Counted from the stretch's first letter, positions 1 to 8,763 are shown. The stretch: 64,000 bases of DNA from Nostoc sp. T09 (GCF_002154695.1 NZ_MTAV01000002.1:62001-126000); one strand, 5' to 3'. Notes: generated by a model not told the origin, from the sequence alone. Made by a program: numbers and translations.

Positions 1-203
1 AAATTCAAGTTGCAACTGAGATTCATCTTCAACTTTTTCCGCTGTTTAAAGCTTTATTTTTAACTACAAATCCTATTCCAGTTAAAAAAGCACTAAAACT
101 TCAAGGTTGGGAGGTAGGTTCAACTCGTCCGCCCCTATGCGAAGCTGATCCAGAAGTCAGTCACAAGTTAGAGGTGGTTCTAAAAGAACTTAGTTTAATC
201 TAG
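1..203 (+). CDS. dapA: 4-hydroxy-tetrahydrodipicolinate synthase, C-terminal fragment (cut by window edge)
   Basis: The last 67 codons of a gene that begins upstream of the window; the frame is open from base 3 to the TAG at 201-203. The fragment contains [14 protein letters not shown] and [11 protein letters not shown], which match the C-terminal helices of DapA as I remember cyanobacterial versions. DapA condenses pyruvate with aspartate semialdehyde in the lysine/diaminopimelate pathway in the cytoplasm. The catalytic lysine lies outside the window, so the call rests on the tail and on context: dapA followed by a ribonuclease J gene on the same strand is a familiar cyanobacterial order. 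A 287-base spacer separates the two genes. Confidence 0.75.
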   Translation, partial: IQVATEIHLQLFPLFKALFLTTNPIPVKKALKLQGWEVGSTRPPLCEADPEVSHKLEVVLKELSLI

Positions 204-490
204 GTACCAACTTGTTGAGCGCTTGCAAGTTTTTGGTTGCCATAGATACATATAAACAAGGAACATACATAATTTATACCAGGTTGTATTTAAAACGCCT
301 GTGCTACCGGCTAAATAGATATACTATGAATCCTTCAGTTTAAAGTCCATTTTTTTTGAACCAACAATAGAAGATCTGATTCAAAATAGGCTGCTTTGGG
401 AGTGACTTTATAAGACAGCTAATGTTGTCTTTAGTACAATTTCGCTAACTTTTTAACTTAACTAACCACAAACAACAATCCAAGGAGCAA

Positions 491-2263
491 ATGGCTAAAA
501 ACGAAGCTGGCTCCGCCCTAAAAATCATTCCTTTGGGCGGTTTGCATGAAATTGGTAAAAATACTTGTGTTTTCGAGTATGACGATGAAATCATCCTATT
601 AGATGCAGGTTTAGCCTTTCCTACAGAGGCAATGCATGGTGTAAATATTGTCCTGCCAGATATGACTTATCTAAGGGAAAATCGCCATAAAATTAAAGGG
701 ATGATCGTTACCCACGGTCATGAAGATCATATCGGCGGTATTGCATTTCACCTCAAGCAGTTTGAAATACCCGTAATTTACGGTCCAAGGCTAGCAATGG
801 CGATGCTAGAGGGTAAATTAGAAGAGGCAGGAGTACGCGATCGCACAGAATTAAGATCGGTTCTTCCCCGAGATGTAGTCAGAATTGGGAAATCTTTCTT
901 TGTAGAATATATTCGCAATACCCACTCCATCGCTGATAGCTTTACCGTTGCCATTCATACACCCATAGGTATAGTCATCCATACAGGAGATTTTAAAATT
1001 GACCACACCCCAGTAGATGGGGAGAGATTTGATTTACAAAGGCTAGCAGAACACGGTGAAAAAGGCGTGCTTTGTCTGTTGAGTGATTCAACTAACTCAG
1101 AAGTTCCCGGATTCACGCCTTCTGAACGTTCCGTGTATCCCAATCTTGACCGGGTATTCTCTCAAGCCACTGGGAGATTATTTGTCACTACTTTTGCTTC
1201 CAGCGTCCATCGTATCAACATGATTTTGGAACTGGCGCAGAAGCACAACCGCACAGTCACAATTGTCGGGCGTTCGATGCTAAATTTGATTGCCCACGCG
1301 CGAAATTTGGGTTACATCAAGTGTCCAGATCATCTGTTGCAACCGTTACATTCTGTTCGTGGTTTGCCAGATGAGAATGTACTAATTCTCACCACTGGTT
1401 CTCAGGGTGAAACGATGGCAGCCATGACAAGAATTGCCAATCAAGAACACCCCCACATTAAAATTCGTCAAGGAGATACGGTAGTATTCTCCGCTAACCC
1501 GATTCCTGGTAATACGATCGCGGTTGTTAATACTATAGATAAATTAATGCTGCAAGGGGCAAACGTTGTCTATGGTCGAGACAAGGGAATTCACGTTTCC
1601 GGTCATGGTTGTCAAGAAGACCAAAAATTGATGATTGCCTTAACTCGACCGAAGTTTTTCGTGCCATTCCACGGTGAACATCGAATGCTAGTGAAGCACG
1701 CCCAAACAGCTCAGAGTATGGGTATTCCTCCAGAAAACATGATTATTATCCAGAATGGCGACATCATAGAATTAACAGAAGATGCCATCCGCGTTGGCGG
1801 GAAAGTTCAATCAGGGATTGAACTGGTGGATACTACTAGTTCTGGTATGGTCAGTGCCAAAGTCTTGCAAGAACGGCAACGCATGGCTTCCGAAGGTCTC
1901 GTTACCATCGCCGCCGCCATCGATTGGAGTGGTAAGTTGTTGGCTAAGCCAGAAATTCACCTGCGGGGTGTAGTGACAAGTATAGAGCGATCGCTCTTAC
2001 AAAAATGGGTACAACAGCGAATTGAAGAAATCCTGGGAGTTCGTTGGTCAGAATTTGCTCAACCCAGTGAAGGCGAGCAATTAGAAGTAGATTGGGGTGG
2101 ATTGCAAGGGACGTTAGAAAGAGAATTGCAACGCTCCATCCGGCGAGAACTGCAATGTCAACCTACAGTAACATTGTTAATGCAGATTCCTGATGAGCCA
2201 CCTGTAAAAGTTGCCGATGGAAGAAGACGGCGGCCTAGAACTGCTGCTCAGGTAGCATCGTAA
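491..2263 (+). CDS. rnj: Ribonuclease J (metallo-beta-lactamase/beta-CASP RNase)
   Basis: A 590-residue protein of normal RNase J length. The metallo-beta-lactamase motif HGHEDH lies at residues 75-80 (two-zinc active site), followed by the beta-CASP domain with GRSMLN and the late His motifs SGHG and PFHGEHRML. A C-terminal domain of about 130 residues and a basic tail (GRRRRPRT) follow. The family has 5'-to-3' exonuclease and endonuclease activity on RNA and acts in mRNA decay and rRNA maturation; in cyanobacteria it works beside RNase E. The start is the ATG at 491, preceded by AAGGAG with good spacing. It lies downstream of dapA on the same strand and is followed by a hairpin with a T-run that probably ends the transcript. 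Confidence 0.95.
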   Translation: MAKNEAGSALKIIPLGGLHEIGKNTCVFEYDDEIILLDAGLAFPTEAMHGVNIVLPDMTYLRENRHKIKGMIVTHGHEDHIGGIAFHLKQFEIPVIYGPRLAMAMLEGKLEEAGVRDRTELRSVLPRDVVRIGKSFFVEYIRNTHSIADSFTVAIHTPIGIVIHTGDFKIDHTPVDGERFDLQRLAEHGEKGVLCLLSDSTNSEVPGFTPSERSVYPNLDRVFSQATGRLFVTTFASSVHRINMILELAQKHNRTVTIVGRSMLNLIAHARNLGYIKCPDHLLQPLHSVRGLPDENVLILTTGSQGETMAAMTRIANQEHPHIKIRQGDTVVFSANPIPGNTIAVVNTIDKLMLQGANVVYGRDKGIHVSGHGCQEDQKLMIALTRPKFFVPFHGEHRMLVKHAQTAQSMGIPPENMIIIQNGDIIELTEDAIRVGGKVQSGIELVDTTSSGMVSAKVLQERQRMASEGLVTIAAAIDWSGKLLAKPEIHLRGVVTSIERSLLQKWVQQRIEEILGVRWSEFAQPSEGEQLEVDWGGLQGTLERELQRSIRRELQCQPTVTLLMQIPDEPPVKVADGRRRRPRTAAQVAS

Positions 2264-2281
2264 AGAATTTAGAATTATAGC

Positions 2282-2319
2282 CTCACGCAAAGGCGCAAAG
2301 ACGCAAAGTTTTTTCTGAG
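2282..2319. repeat. Dispersed repeat, copy 1 (CACGCAAAGGCGCAAAGACG type)
   Basis: A 38-base block beginning CTCACGCAAAGGCGC that recurs at 20569-20606 with a single base difference. It sits just after the rnj stop codon. Its second half pairs with downstream sequence to make the hairpin listed at 2294-2335, so the repeat appears to have been adopted as a terminator. Confidence 0.8.
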
Positions 2320-2335
2320 CGTCTTTGCGTTTTTG
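2294..2335 (+). terminator. Probable terminator after rnj
   Basis: A perfect 10-bp inverted repeat, CGCAAAGACG (2294-2303) with CGTCTTTGCG (2320-2329), is followed directly by TTTTT. The 16-base loop is longer than usual. It lies 30 bases after the rnj stop. Confidence 0.6.
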
Positions 2336-2374
2336 AGTAAGTATAAAAAAAGATTGTGACAAAACCTATTATGT

Positions 2375-2703
2375 TTAAGGTATATCTTCGGGCATAATTT
2401 CATCATCATTTCTTTGCTGACTTCAGAAATTTTGACATACTACTACTCTGTCCCTATAATTATCCATTCTTTTCAAAAGTGTATCTATAGCTTCTTGCCC
2501 AAAATCATTACGCGAAGTCTCCGGCTTGAATGCATAGGCTTCATCAATAAACACCACACCGTCTAATGCTGACTCAATAATTTCATCAACTTTAATAGCA
2601 GTTTGTCCAACATATCTATAAATTTCTCTTTTAATATTGCTGTTCAGTAATTTTAGAAATATATTAGTACTGTTAATGTTATATATCTTACACAGGTGTT
2701 TTA
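2375..2703 (-). pseudogene. Remnant of a CbbX/SpoVK-type AAA+ ATPase
   Basis: Reading the minus strand from about 2640 down to the TGA at 2423-2425 gives about 70 residues including [13 protein letters not shown], the Walker B segment [10 protein letters not shown] and [20 protein letters not shown]. This order is typical of the AAA+ ATPases of the CbbX/SpoVK/EccA group. The Walker A region, start codon and C-terminal half are absent. After VVV the frame ends early; a shifted frame continues to a TAA at 2375-2377 with an acidic tail. The stretch is therefore a decayed fragment, probably with at least one frameshift. It ends just upstream of the small plus-strand gene at 2704. Confidence 0.7.
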
Positions 2704-3054
2704 ATGTCTAAACCTAGTCCTAATTTTCATACTGTCAAACAAGATGGAACTATTATCTTGCACTCTAACCATTTAGGTGATGTTCTAGATGTTGGTATAG
2801 ACCTAGCAAAACGTCGATTTTATGGTGTTAAATTAGATGGTTCTCGTATAGAAAATGAGGGTGATTGTGGAAATGATATTGCTCAACCAGTAATGCTCTA
2901 CAACATGAATTATCATTTTGAAACAAATACTTGGAGATTTAAATATCATCTTAGAGGGAAAAAGGAAGCTGACGGAAAAGAAGGTTTTAAAACAGCAAGA
3001 GAAGCATGGTTATATAGAGAAGCATTAATTGCTGGCGGTATAGCTGAAAGATAA
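2704..3054 (+). CDS. Hypothetical protein, 116 residues
   Basis: I do not recognise the family. The predicted protein is soluble and mixed alpha/beta in character, with no signal peptide or membrane segment. The C-terminal third is basic and looks helical ([15 protein letters not shown]). The gene is AT-rich, has only a weak ribosome-binding site upstream (ACAGGTG), and lies between two gene remnants on the opposite strand, so it may be recently acquired. It is followed by a clear hairpin terminator, which supports real transcription. Confidence 0.6.
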   Translation: MSKPSPNFHTVKQDGTIILHSNHLGDVLDVGIDLAKRRFYGVKLDGSRIENEGDCGNDIAQPVMLYNMNYHFETNTWRFKYHLRGKKEADGKEGFKTAREAWLYREALIAGGIAER

Positions 3055-3086
3055 AAATTCTAGTAGTTAATTCTTTATATTAAAAG

Positions 3087-3120
3087 CCCTAGTAGCTTAA
3101 ACTGCTAGGGTATTTTATTC
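3087..3120 (+). terminator. Rho-independent terminator
   Basis: CCCTAGTAG (3087-3095) pairs with CTGCTAGGG (3102-3110) over 9 bp with one G-T wobble, a 6-base loop, then TATTTTATT. It lies 33 bases after the stop of the 116-residue gene. Confidence 0.75.
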
Positions 3121-3271
3121 CTATACGTTTATTCTTTATTTGTCCTCTATATTTTCTAGCTAATTTAATTAAAAAACCACTTCCTTCTATTAAACCTAAA
3201 ATACTTGATGATTTTGGTACTCCTTCAGAAGCTTGAGAGAAAGCTGTTGAGACAGGACAGACTACCAAAAT
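3089..3271 (-). pseudogene. Remnant of a PEP-CTERM protein tail
   Basis: The minus strand is open for 60 codons between the in-frame TAG at 3272-3274 and the stop at 3089-3091. The translation contains SEGVPKSSSILGLIEGSGF followed by a basic run (KLARKYRGQ). This resembles the PEP-CTERM sorting signal (V-P-E-P-S-S-I-L-G-L, hydrophobic stretch, basic end), with E-to-K and P-to-S changes and a charged residue in the hydrophobic stretch. No start codon or N-terminal part of a host protein is present. I infer a degraded 3' end of an exported protein gene. Confidence 0.5.
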
Positions 3272-3306
3272 CTAATTCAGCAATTTCTCAGGATGATGTG
3301 AAACTT

Positions 3307-4503
3307 TCAGGGAATCCACAGGTAAGCTAAAGCTAAAGTACACAGTGTAAGCGGTACTCCAAAACGTAGGTGCTCCCGAAAAGTAAGCTTGTAGCCTAAA
3401 TTGGTAGCAGCTTCTACGACTATTAGGTTAGCAACCGACCCAAACAAAGTTAGATTACCTGCTAATGTAGATCCAGCTGCTAGTAATAGCCAGTAGTGAG
3501 TATCATTTTTGGGAATTAGAGGGTGTAACAGAAGTACAGCCGGAACATTTGAAATTAAATTAGATAAGACAACAGTTACACTCAAAAAACTCGCGGAAGA
3601 GTTAACTGCATGAGTAAATAACTGCAATAAATTTAAATTTTGTGTGACTTTGGTGAGAATAAATAATCCCGAAAACATCACCAACAGATTCCAATCTATT
3701 TTTTGGAGAATGCGCTGTGGTTTCAGTCGCCGCGTAATCAACAACAAACTAGCAGCAACTAAAGCAGACTCCGCTAGAGGAAAGCCAACAGCAAAGGCAA
3801 TGAGTAATCCTGTGGTGATGACTAATGTTTTATTAAACAAAGGTTTGAAAATGCGATGATTTTCACCAACTTTCTGCTGACAAGGTTGGATGGAACGCAC
3901 ATCTGGATAAAGTAACCATAATAATCCTACCTGAATCACTAAGCCAGTTAAGGCTAGTGGGGCGAGTGCGCGGAGAAAATCTAGGTAGGGAATGCCTGAA
4001 AATGAGCCAATTAAAATATTTTGCGGATTACCGCTGAGAGTGCAAACAGAACCGATATTAGTTGCACCTGCGATCGCTAATAAAAAAGGTATAGGATTTA
4101 AACCTAATGCTTGAGTCAGGCTCAATGTCAGCGGTGTAAAAATTAGTGCTATGGTGTCATTGAGAAAAACGGCAGAGAGAATACCACTACCAAAAGTTAA
4201 GGCAATCAACAAGCCTAGAGGACTGCTGGTTAAACTCAAAAGTATTGATAGCGATCGCCCAAAAAACCCTGCATAGGCTAAATTAGCGTTGACTACCATC
4301 ATGCTTAGTAAAAATATGATGGTGTTGGCATCAATTGCCTGCCATGCCTCCTGCAAATTTACAGCACGCAAAGCAATTAAAAAGGCAGACCCCACTAGGG
4401 CAATAGTGGCACGGTTCATGCGTAAACCAGGAATATAGCCCAATGCCAACCCCAGGTAAGTCAGCCCTAACACGCCATAGATTGCAAATTGAAGGACAGT
4501 CAC
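3307..4503 (-). CDS. ArsB/NhaD-superfamily (SLC13-like) anion permease
   Basis: A 398-residue integral membrane protein with about ten hydrophobic segments, starting in the first few residues. Two internally related motifs mark the ion transporter superfamily: GATNIGSVCTLSGNPQN in the first half and AGSTLAGNLTLFGSVANLI in the second. Members exchange or export anions (arsenite, sulfate, dicarboxylates) or sodium, so the substrate cannot be named from sequence. No arsR, arsC or other arsenic gene is adjacent. The gene stands alone, divergent from the Mo-nitrogenase-domain gene across a 626-base spacer. The start at 4503 gives the expected first membrane helix immediately. Confidence 0.8.
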   Translation of the reverse strand: MTVLQFAIYGVLGLTYLGLALGYIPGLRMNRATIALVGSAFLIALRAVNLQEAWQAIDANTIIFLLSMMVVNANLAYAGFFGRSLSILLSLTSSPLGLLIALTFGSGILSAVFLNDTIALIFTPLTLSLTQALGLNPIPFLLAIAGATNIGSVCTLSGNPQNILIGSFSGIPYLDFLRALAPLALTGLVIQVGLLWLLYPDVRSIQPCQQKVGENHRIFKPLFNKTLVITTGLLIAFAVGFPLAESALVAASLLLITRRLKPQRILQKIDWNLLVMFSGLFILTKVTQNLNLLQLFTHAVNSSASFLSVTVVLSNLISNVPAVLLLHPLIPKNDTHYWLLLAAGSTLAGNLTLFGSVANLIVVEAATNLGYKLTFREHLRFGVPLTLCTLALAYLWIP

Positions 4504-5129
4504 TCGCGTTACCTAGTGATTAAGCAGTAATTCCTCACACCAATTATCTACATTACAGCTACAAGCAAGAGGTTGAGGCAGCAGGGAACAAATTCTTTCT
4601 AGGGACAGGTCAAACAAGGAGGAATAATTGAAGAAGCTTCTGCTTTTTTTATTGACATTAACCAACATACACGATATAGACCTGCTGTCTATCTAATATC
4701 AAGTCTCTAAAATCTTGCGATACATTATTCTGCGTGTGCTCAAGTCCGTTCAAGTGTTACAACCTGAAAGTGAAATAGTATCAGGCATAGGCCACTCTAG
4801 GTGTATAGAATTCAGTGGCTAGTATTTGTACTCAATCAAATATTATATAATTAAGTTTTGTAACATTTATCAAAAAACCCACCCAAAGGTAGATGTCTTC
4901 ACTAAAATTTTAACTGTGTCAAGTTATGAACAAGATCAGAATACTACACTTCCGATTACAGGGAAATTGCGTTTAACTTGACGTAGTTATAAATGGGTTC
5001 TGACTAAAATGGCTACGGATAACATCAGATTGCATCTAGTCAGGACAAGATTTTTCCGGGAACGGTCGTAGCCACTATGTATATGTTCATCGTTAAGGTG
5101 AATACCCTCAATAAAATAGAGGAGTAACA
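4504..5129. other. Intergenic region (626 bases) between divergent genes
   Basis: AT-rich, no open frame that looks coding, no tRNA-like or repeat structure recognised. It must hold the promoters of the permease (minus) and the Mo-nitrogenase-domain gene (plus). I looked for an NtcA site (GTA-N8-TAC) and did not find a convincing one. Confidence 0.5.
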
Positions 5130-5507
5130 ATGAAGGTATTCGATAATACCACAAAAAGAATTTTTTTAGCAAGCTGGGTATCGATAAATCAAGCAGAAGC
5201 TACTAAGACCCCCCTAACCCAGCTGCCACGTTCTGCTGCTCAGTCTTACTGTGATCTTCTCCACCCCCTACGACAAAAAGTAGACAGAATTCAAGTCCGC
5301 GATCGCGAATTAGCTCACCGCTTGTGTAAACTAATTCCTTCTCAGTGTCCTTTTGAGCGTGATGTCAAATTATTTGGCAAAACTCTGTTTCACATTCCGC
5401 CAATGTGTAAGCTTAATCCTTTATATGAAGAAGTGGTAGGCTTACGTTTCCGGGCGCTATGCTATCTAGCTGATGAATGTGGAGAGGATGTGTCCCAGTA
5501 CTGCTAA
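5130..5507 (+). CDS. Mo-dependent nitrogenase C-terminal domain protein
   Basis: A 125-residue protein whose second half (HRLCKLIPSQCPFERDV, IPPMCKLNPLYEEVVGLR, ALCYLADECGED) matches the small cyanobacterial family annotated as Mo-dependent nitrogenase C-terminal domain. The family name comes from a domain found in some nitrogenase-region proteins; a biochemical role is not established to my knowledge. The five cysteines in the C-terminal two thirds are notable and could bind metal, which is inference. The start at 5130 follows GAGGAGTAACA, a strong ribosome-binding site. A hairpin shared with the convergent caspase-like gene follows. Confidence 0.8.
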   Translation: MKVFDNTTKRIFLASWVSINQAEATKTPLTQLPRSAAQSYCDLLHPLRQKVDRIQVRDRELAHRLCKLIPSQCPFERDVKLFGKTLFHIPPMCKLNPLYEEVVGLRFRALCYLADECGEDVSQYC

Positions 5508-5568
5508 TACAGAGTGCTGAGTTGCAAGTTCCGAGTTATTATTTCTCAATTCTGAGTCATTAAATAAA

Positions 5569-5608
5569 GAGTCCAGAATTAAAGCAAACTGCTATTGATT
5601 CTGGACTC
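5569..5608. terminator. Bidirectional hairpin between convergent genes
   Basis: Perfect 11-bp inverted repeat GAGTCCAGAAT (5569-5579) and ATTCTGGACTC (5598-5608) with an 18-base loop. It lies between the stops of two convergent genes. There is no long T-run, so termination is inferred from position. Confidence 0.5.
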
Positions 5609-5623
5609 TGGACTTTGAATTGA

Positions 5624-7621
5624 CTAATTTTTAATCCGCCTCACCTGCCATTTTTGGATAGCTTCTTGAGCATCTTCATAAGCAGATGTCATTTCTGGTA
5701 CTAAGGCCGCAGTTTCAATTGCTGCATTGAGTTCCCCTTGGACAGCGCGATTCTTCGCCATCTCCAAAATTTTGTCACTCCATTTATTAATTGATTTTTG
5801 TGCTGTATCGAAACCTGGTTGACCTGGTGGGACTTTCTTGGCAACTTCAATAGCACGATTATATGTAGATGCTTGTCCAGGCTTAATTAAGCCATTTGCT
5901 GCATCTAAAAGAGTTTTGTTACTAACATACTGTTTGGACTCTAGTCGCCATTGGTTAATCAAAGCTTGTGCTTTGGGATAAAGTGATTCGTCTTTGGTAA
6001 TTAATTGCGCCGCAGCCACCGCACTAGCATACTGTCGTTGCTGAGCACGACCTTCTGCCAAATCTAAAATCATCCGGCTCCAGATTTTAATATCCTCTTG
6101 AGCTTGTTCGTAAAGCGGTTCACCAGATTGAATTTTGCGAGCCGTTGCGATCGCCAAGCTTAAATCACTAGCCTGAGTTTCCCTGAGCGACATTTTCGCT
6201 AGATCTAAAACTGCTTTATTCCGCTTTTGTGACTCGGAATTGAAGGCTGTTGGCGAGTTTGATGGTTTGGTGGGTTGAGTTGGTGTAGTGGAATTAGAGA
6301 CAGAGCGAGCATTTGGCAAATTCTTGAGGTCTTTTGCCTCATTAGCAGCAGTATTAGGCGATGTCCTGAATACTTCGGCACCTCTAAATCGTGTCTGATT
6401 GCGGAGAAAAACTACTGCGACTAAACCTACTATTAATAAGCTGCCTCCCACCCACCATAAAAATTGTTTCCAAAATGGAGTATTTACCTGATTTACAGGC
6501 GCTTGGGAGATAAAAGGTGGGGAAGACTCAGGAATAGACCGTCCCCCAGCATTCACCTCTTGAGCAGGTGGGAGCATTTGGGGTTGCTGTTTGAAATTCT
6601 GATCTGGATTAAGAAGTGCTGGGGAGACTACATTGCCAGCTGAGCCTTGGACTTGCTGACTCTCCAATTTCTCGCTGACTGCTGTAAATTTTGGAGACTT
6701 CCCTTGCTTGGATCTTCGGCTAACGGTAGTTTCCACCCCTTGAAGTTCTCTAGGTGTAGCCGTTGTTTGTAACTTCTCTGAAGTTTTAGCGGAATTTGCG
6801 GCAAGCGAGGGTGCTGCACGTGCAACCGCAAAGGATTCTTCTGGAAAAATAACAGATTCTACTTCACTTTTAGCCGGTGTACTATTGCTTCTCAATCGCG
6901 GCAGAATAATTTGCTGCTTAGATGGGATAACAGCGATCGGGTTTTGTGTAGGTCGCCAATGATGTTGACACAATTTTGGCGTGAGAATGCTCAGGTAGCT
7001 TTCTAAATCCACTAAGCTACTGCCACGACCGGAACCTAAAGCTTCTAGTAACGCTGCTGTGAACAATCCGTGACCTAGTTCACTGCTTTCGTGGGAGAAT
7101 TGCTCTGGTTGGCAAGAAAGAATAGTTGCCAGTTGTAGTTCTTGGGCCAGTTCTACCGTTTCTTGCCCAACAGGAGCATCCGCTTGAGTGCCGAAAGCGC
7201 GGTTGATATCCAGCAGTAGCAAAACATTCAGCCCAGTAAGTTGCAGACTTTGCATTAGCGATCGCAGTTCTATGCCAGTCTCCTGCACGAGATCGGGGTT
7301 ACCCTCCACTGGCATTAAGTAATCTTGTCCTTTGTAGTTGATGCCATAACCGCTAAAGAACAACCACAGATGGTCTTGTGGTTGCCAATATGATGCTGCT
7401 AAATCCTCTAATAACAGGAAGATATTTTCCCTTGTCGGATAGGTGGATCTATCTCTAAGCGGCACAGAAGTATCTGTCATCAGCAGGCAGTGTTGGGGTA
7501 TAAAACCTGCCTCTGTAGCCAAAAAGTCGTTGAGCGCCTCGGCATCAGCTTGGGCGCAACTTAAAGGTTGAAATAAATGATATTGATTGATGCCAATAGT
7601 AATCGCCCAGTAATTTGCCAT
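5624..7621 (-). CDS. Caspase-like (orthocaspase) membrane protein lacking the His-Cys dyad
   Basis: A 665-residue protein. Residues 1 to about 240 form a peptidase C14 (caspase p20) fold: AITIGINQY at the start, LFFSGYG at 88-93 and LLLDINRAFG at 135-144. In active family members these two motifs read SGHG and D-x-C; here Tyr92 replaces the catalytic His and Asn140 the catalytic Cys, so peptidase activity is not expected. A Ser/Pro/Gln-rich linker leads to one membrane helix near 385-403 (WWVGGSLLIVGLVAVVFL). After it come about four repeats of roughly 50-65 residues with a conserved A-x-x-x-I-x-x-W pattern. Such pseudo-enzymes are known in filamentous cyanobacteria; a scaffolding or regulatory role is inference. 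Single gene, divergent from the 7819 gene. Confidence 0.85.
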   Translation of the reverse strand: MANYWAITIGINQYHLFQPLSCAQADAEALNDFLATEAGFIPQHCLLMTDTSVPLRDRSTYPTRENIFLLLEDLAASYWQPQDHLWLFFSGYGINYKGQDYLMPVEGNPDLVQETGIELRSLMQSLQLTGLNVLLLLDINRAFGTQADAPVGQETVELAQELQLATILSCQPEQFSHESSELGHGLFTAALLEALGSGRGSSLVDLESYLSILTPKLCQHHWRPTQNPIAVIPSKQQIILPRLRSNSTPAKSEVESVIFPEESFAVARAAPSLAANSAKTSEKLQTTATPRELQGVETTVSRRSKQGKSPKFTAVSEKLESQQVQGSAGNVVSPALLNPDQNFKQQPQMLPPAQEVNAGGRSIPESSPPFISQAPVNQVNTPFWKQFLWWVGGSLLIVGLVAVVFLRNQTRFRGAEVFRTSPNTAANEAKDLKNLPNARSVSNSTTPTQPTKPSNSPTAFNSESQKRNKAVLDLAKMSLRETQASDLSLAIATARKIQSGEPLYEQAQEDIKIWSRMILDLAEGRAQQRQYASAVAAAQLITKDESLYPKAQALINQWRLESKQYVSNKTLLDAANGLIKPGQASTYNRAIEVAKKVPPGQPGFDTAQKSINKWSDKILEMAKNRAVQGELNAAIETAALVPEMTSAYEDAQEAIQKWQVRRIKN

Positions 7622-7818
7622 CCCCTCTTTGTCGCTTATTGTTTGCTTGCCTAAAATTGCGGTTGGCTTTGCTGAAAAAACAAAGTTAACCTATGTCTTA
7701 TAGTCTAGGAGATTCCTATCAGACTCAAAATAATATGTAATTTTTATTACATAGTTTAGTCAGTAAATACTTTCACTCAATTTAAATTAGAGATTGTTCA
7801 CTAAGGAGCTACAAGGTC

Positions 7819-8388
7819 ATGAGTAGAAGAGTTGCTCATCAACCATCATCGATCATTCCCTTTTCAGTTATTAGCCAATTTGCCAGAAAAATCCGGATAG
7901 TTCCGATAGCAGTTTTGCTATTCTCTGCTGTTCCTGTGTGGTTTGTGTGTGAAGCGATCGCCCCTCAGATTGTAAGGGCTTACACCGCTAGAGTTGATCT
8001 TGCGATTGATCGCTTGCCAGAAGAAAATTACGAAACCATACTCAGAAGGGCAGAAGCGGCAGCCAGAGCAGCTGCTCAACGAAGCTTCGATCAAGATATT
8101 TTAGTGACAGATGTTTCAGTAATTGTATCCGTACAAAGTCAGGGAGCGATCGCACCAGTTTTGGCTTTAGATGTTAGTCGTCCGCAATGGCGAACTCGTC
8201 CCGATCCCCAGCGTTGGGCAACTTACTTTAAAACAGCGCGATCTCTACTGTGGTTTGAACAAAATTCCACAGCATCCAATACAGGACAAAATTCTGTACC
8301 TCCCAATCCCGGACAAAATCCTGTACCTCCCAATCCCGAACAAAATCCTGCAACCCCCAATCCCGGACAACCAGCCACTACCAAATAG
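7819..8388 (+). CDS. Predicted membrane-anchored or exported protein with repeat tail
   Basis: A 189-residue protein of unknown function. A hydrophobic segment near residues 26-47 (IVPIAVLLFSAVPVWFVCEA) after a basic N-terminus suggests a signal anchor, placing the remainder outside the plasma membrane. The middle part (residues about 55-150) is a compact domain I cannot name. The C-terminus is a tandem repeat of the nine-residue unit GQNPVPPNP encoded by 27-base repeats, giving a Pro/Asn-rich, probably unstructured tail. The start at 7819 follows AAGGAGCTACAAGGTC. No operon partner is apparent; rpmF follows after 200 bases. Confidence 0.7.
   Translation: MSRRVAHQPSSIIPFSVISQFARKIRIVPIAVLLFSAVPVWFVCEAIAPQIVRAYTARVDLAIDRLPEENYETILRRAEAAARAAAQRSFDQDILVTDVSVIVSVQSQGAIAPVLALDVSRPQWRTRPDPQRWATYFKTARSLLWFEQNSTASNTGQNSVPPNPGQNPVPPNPEQNPATPNPGQPATTK
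8284..8370 (+). repeat. 27-base in-frame tandem repeat
   Basis: Three full units (8284-8310, 8311-8337, 8338-8364) plus the start of a fourth, each beginning GGACAAAAT or GAACAAAAT and ending CCCAATCCC. The period is a multiple of three, so copy-number change keeps the frame and only alters the length of the protein tail. Confidence 0.9.
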
Positions 8389-8586
8389 CCATTGAAGAAG
8401 ATGCAGGGAAACGAGGACACAGACACACACAGAAGGAGAATTTCTTCGAGTCTACCCTTGTTTGCATCTTCTTGGTTCACACTTTCTTGTTATCTCCTTG
8501 TCTCAATTACCAACTGAGTTCTTGTTGCCAGTGTCAATGGATGGCTTAGAATAAAAAGGTTGTCAAGAATTGCGATATCCGCTATC

Positions 8587-8763
8587 ATGGCTGTTCCTAA
8601 GAAGAAAACATCTAAGTCTAAACGAGATAAACGCCGAGCTACCTGGAGACATAAAGCTGCTGTTGAAGCTCAAAAAGCTCTTTCTCTAGGCAAGTCGATT
8701 TTGACTGGACGCTCTACATTTGTCTACCCAGCTGCTGAAGAAGAGGAAGCAGAAGAATCATAA
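8587..8763 (+). CDS. rpmF: 50S ribosomal protein L32
   Basis: A 58-residue basic protein beginning [20 protein letters not shown], which is the standard L32 N-terminus, with an acidic Glu-rich tail seen in cyanobacterial and plastid forms. It is a structural component of the large ribosomal subunit. The ATG at 8587 is chosen because it begins the conserved MAVPKKK; in-frame codons upstream to 8560 are not part of the family. The usual zinc-binding cysteines of some bacterial L32 proteins are absent, as expected for the cyanobacterial type. Confidence 0.95.
   Translation: MAVPKKKTSKSKRDKRRATWRHKAAVEAQKALSLGKSILTGRSTFVYPAAEEEEAEES

Noticed and set aside
4987-5172. Minus-strand frame overlapping the start of the Mo-nitrogenase-domain gene
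   Set aside because: It overlaps a better supported gene and its ribosome-binding site, and the translation has no recognisable features.
8395-8473. Inverted repeat AAGAAGATGCA / TGCATCTTCTT
   Set aside because: The 57-base loop and lack of a T-run make a terminator unlikely; probably part of dispersed G/A-rich repeat sequence.
8223-8480. Minus-strand frames rich in Gly and Cys opposite the 7819 gene
   Set aside because: They arise from reading the 27-base tandem repeat in complement; the sense protein has a signal anchor and a good ribosome-binding site.
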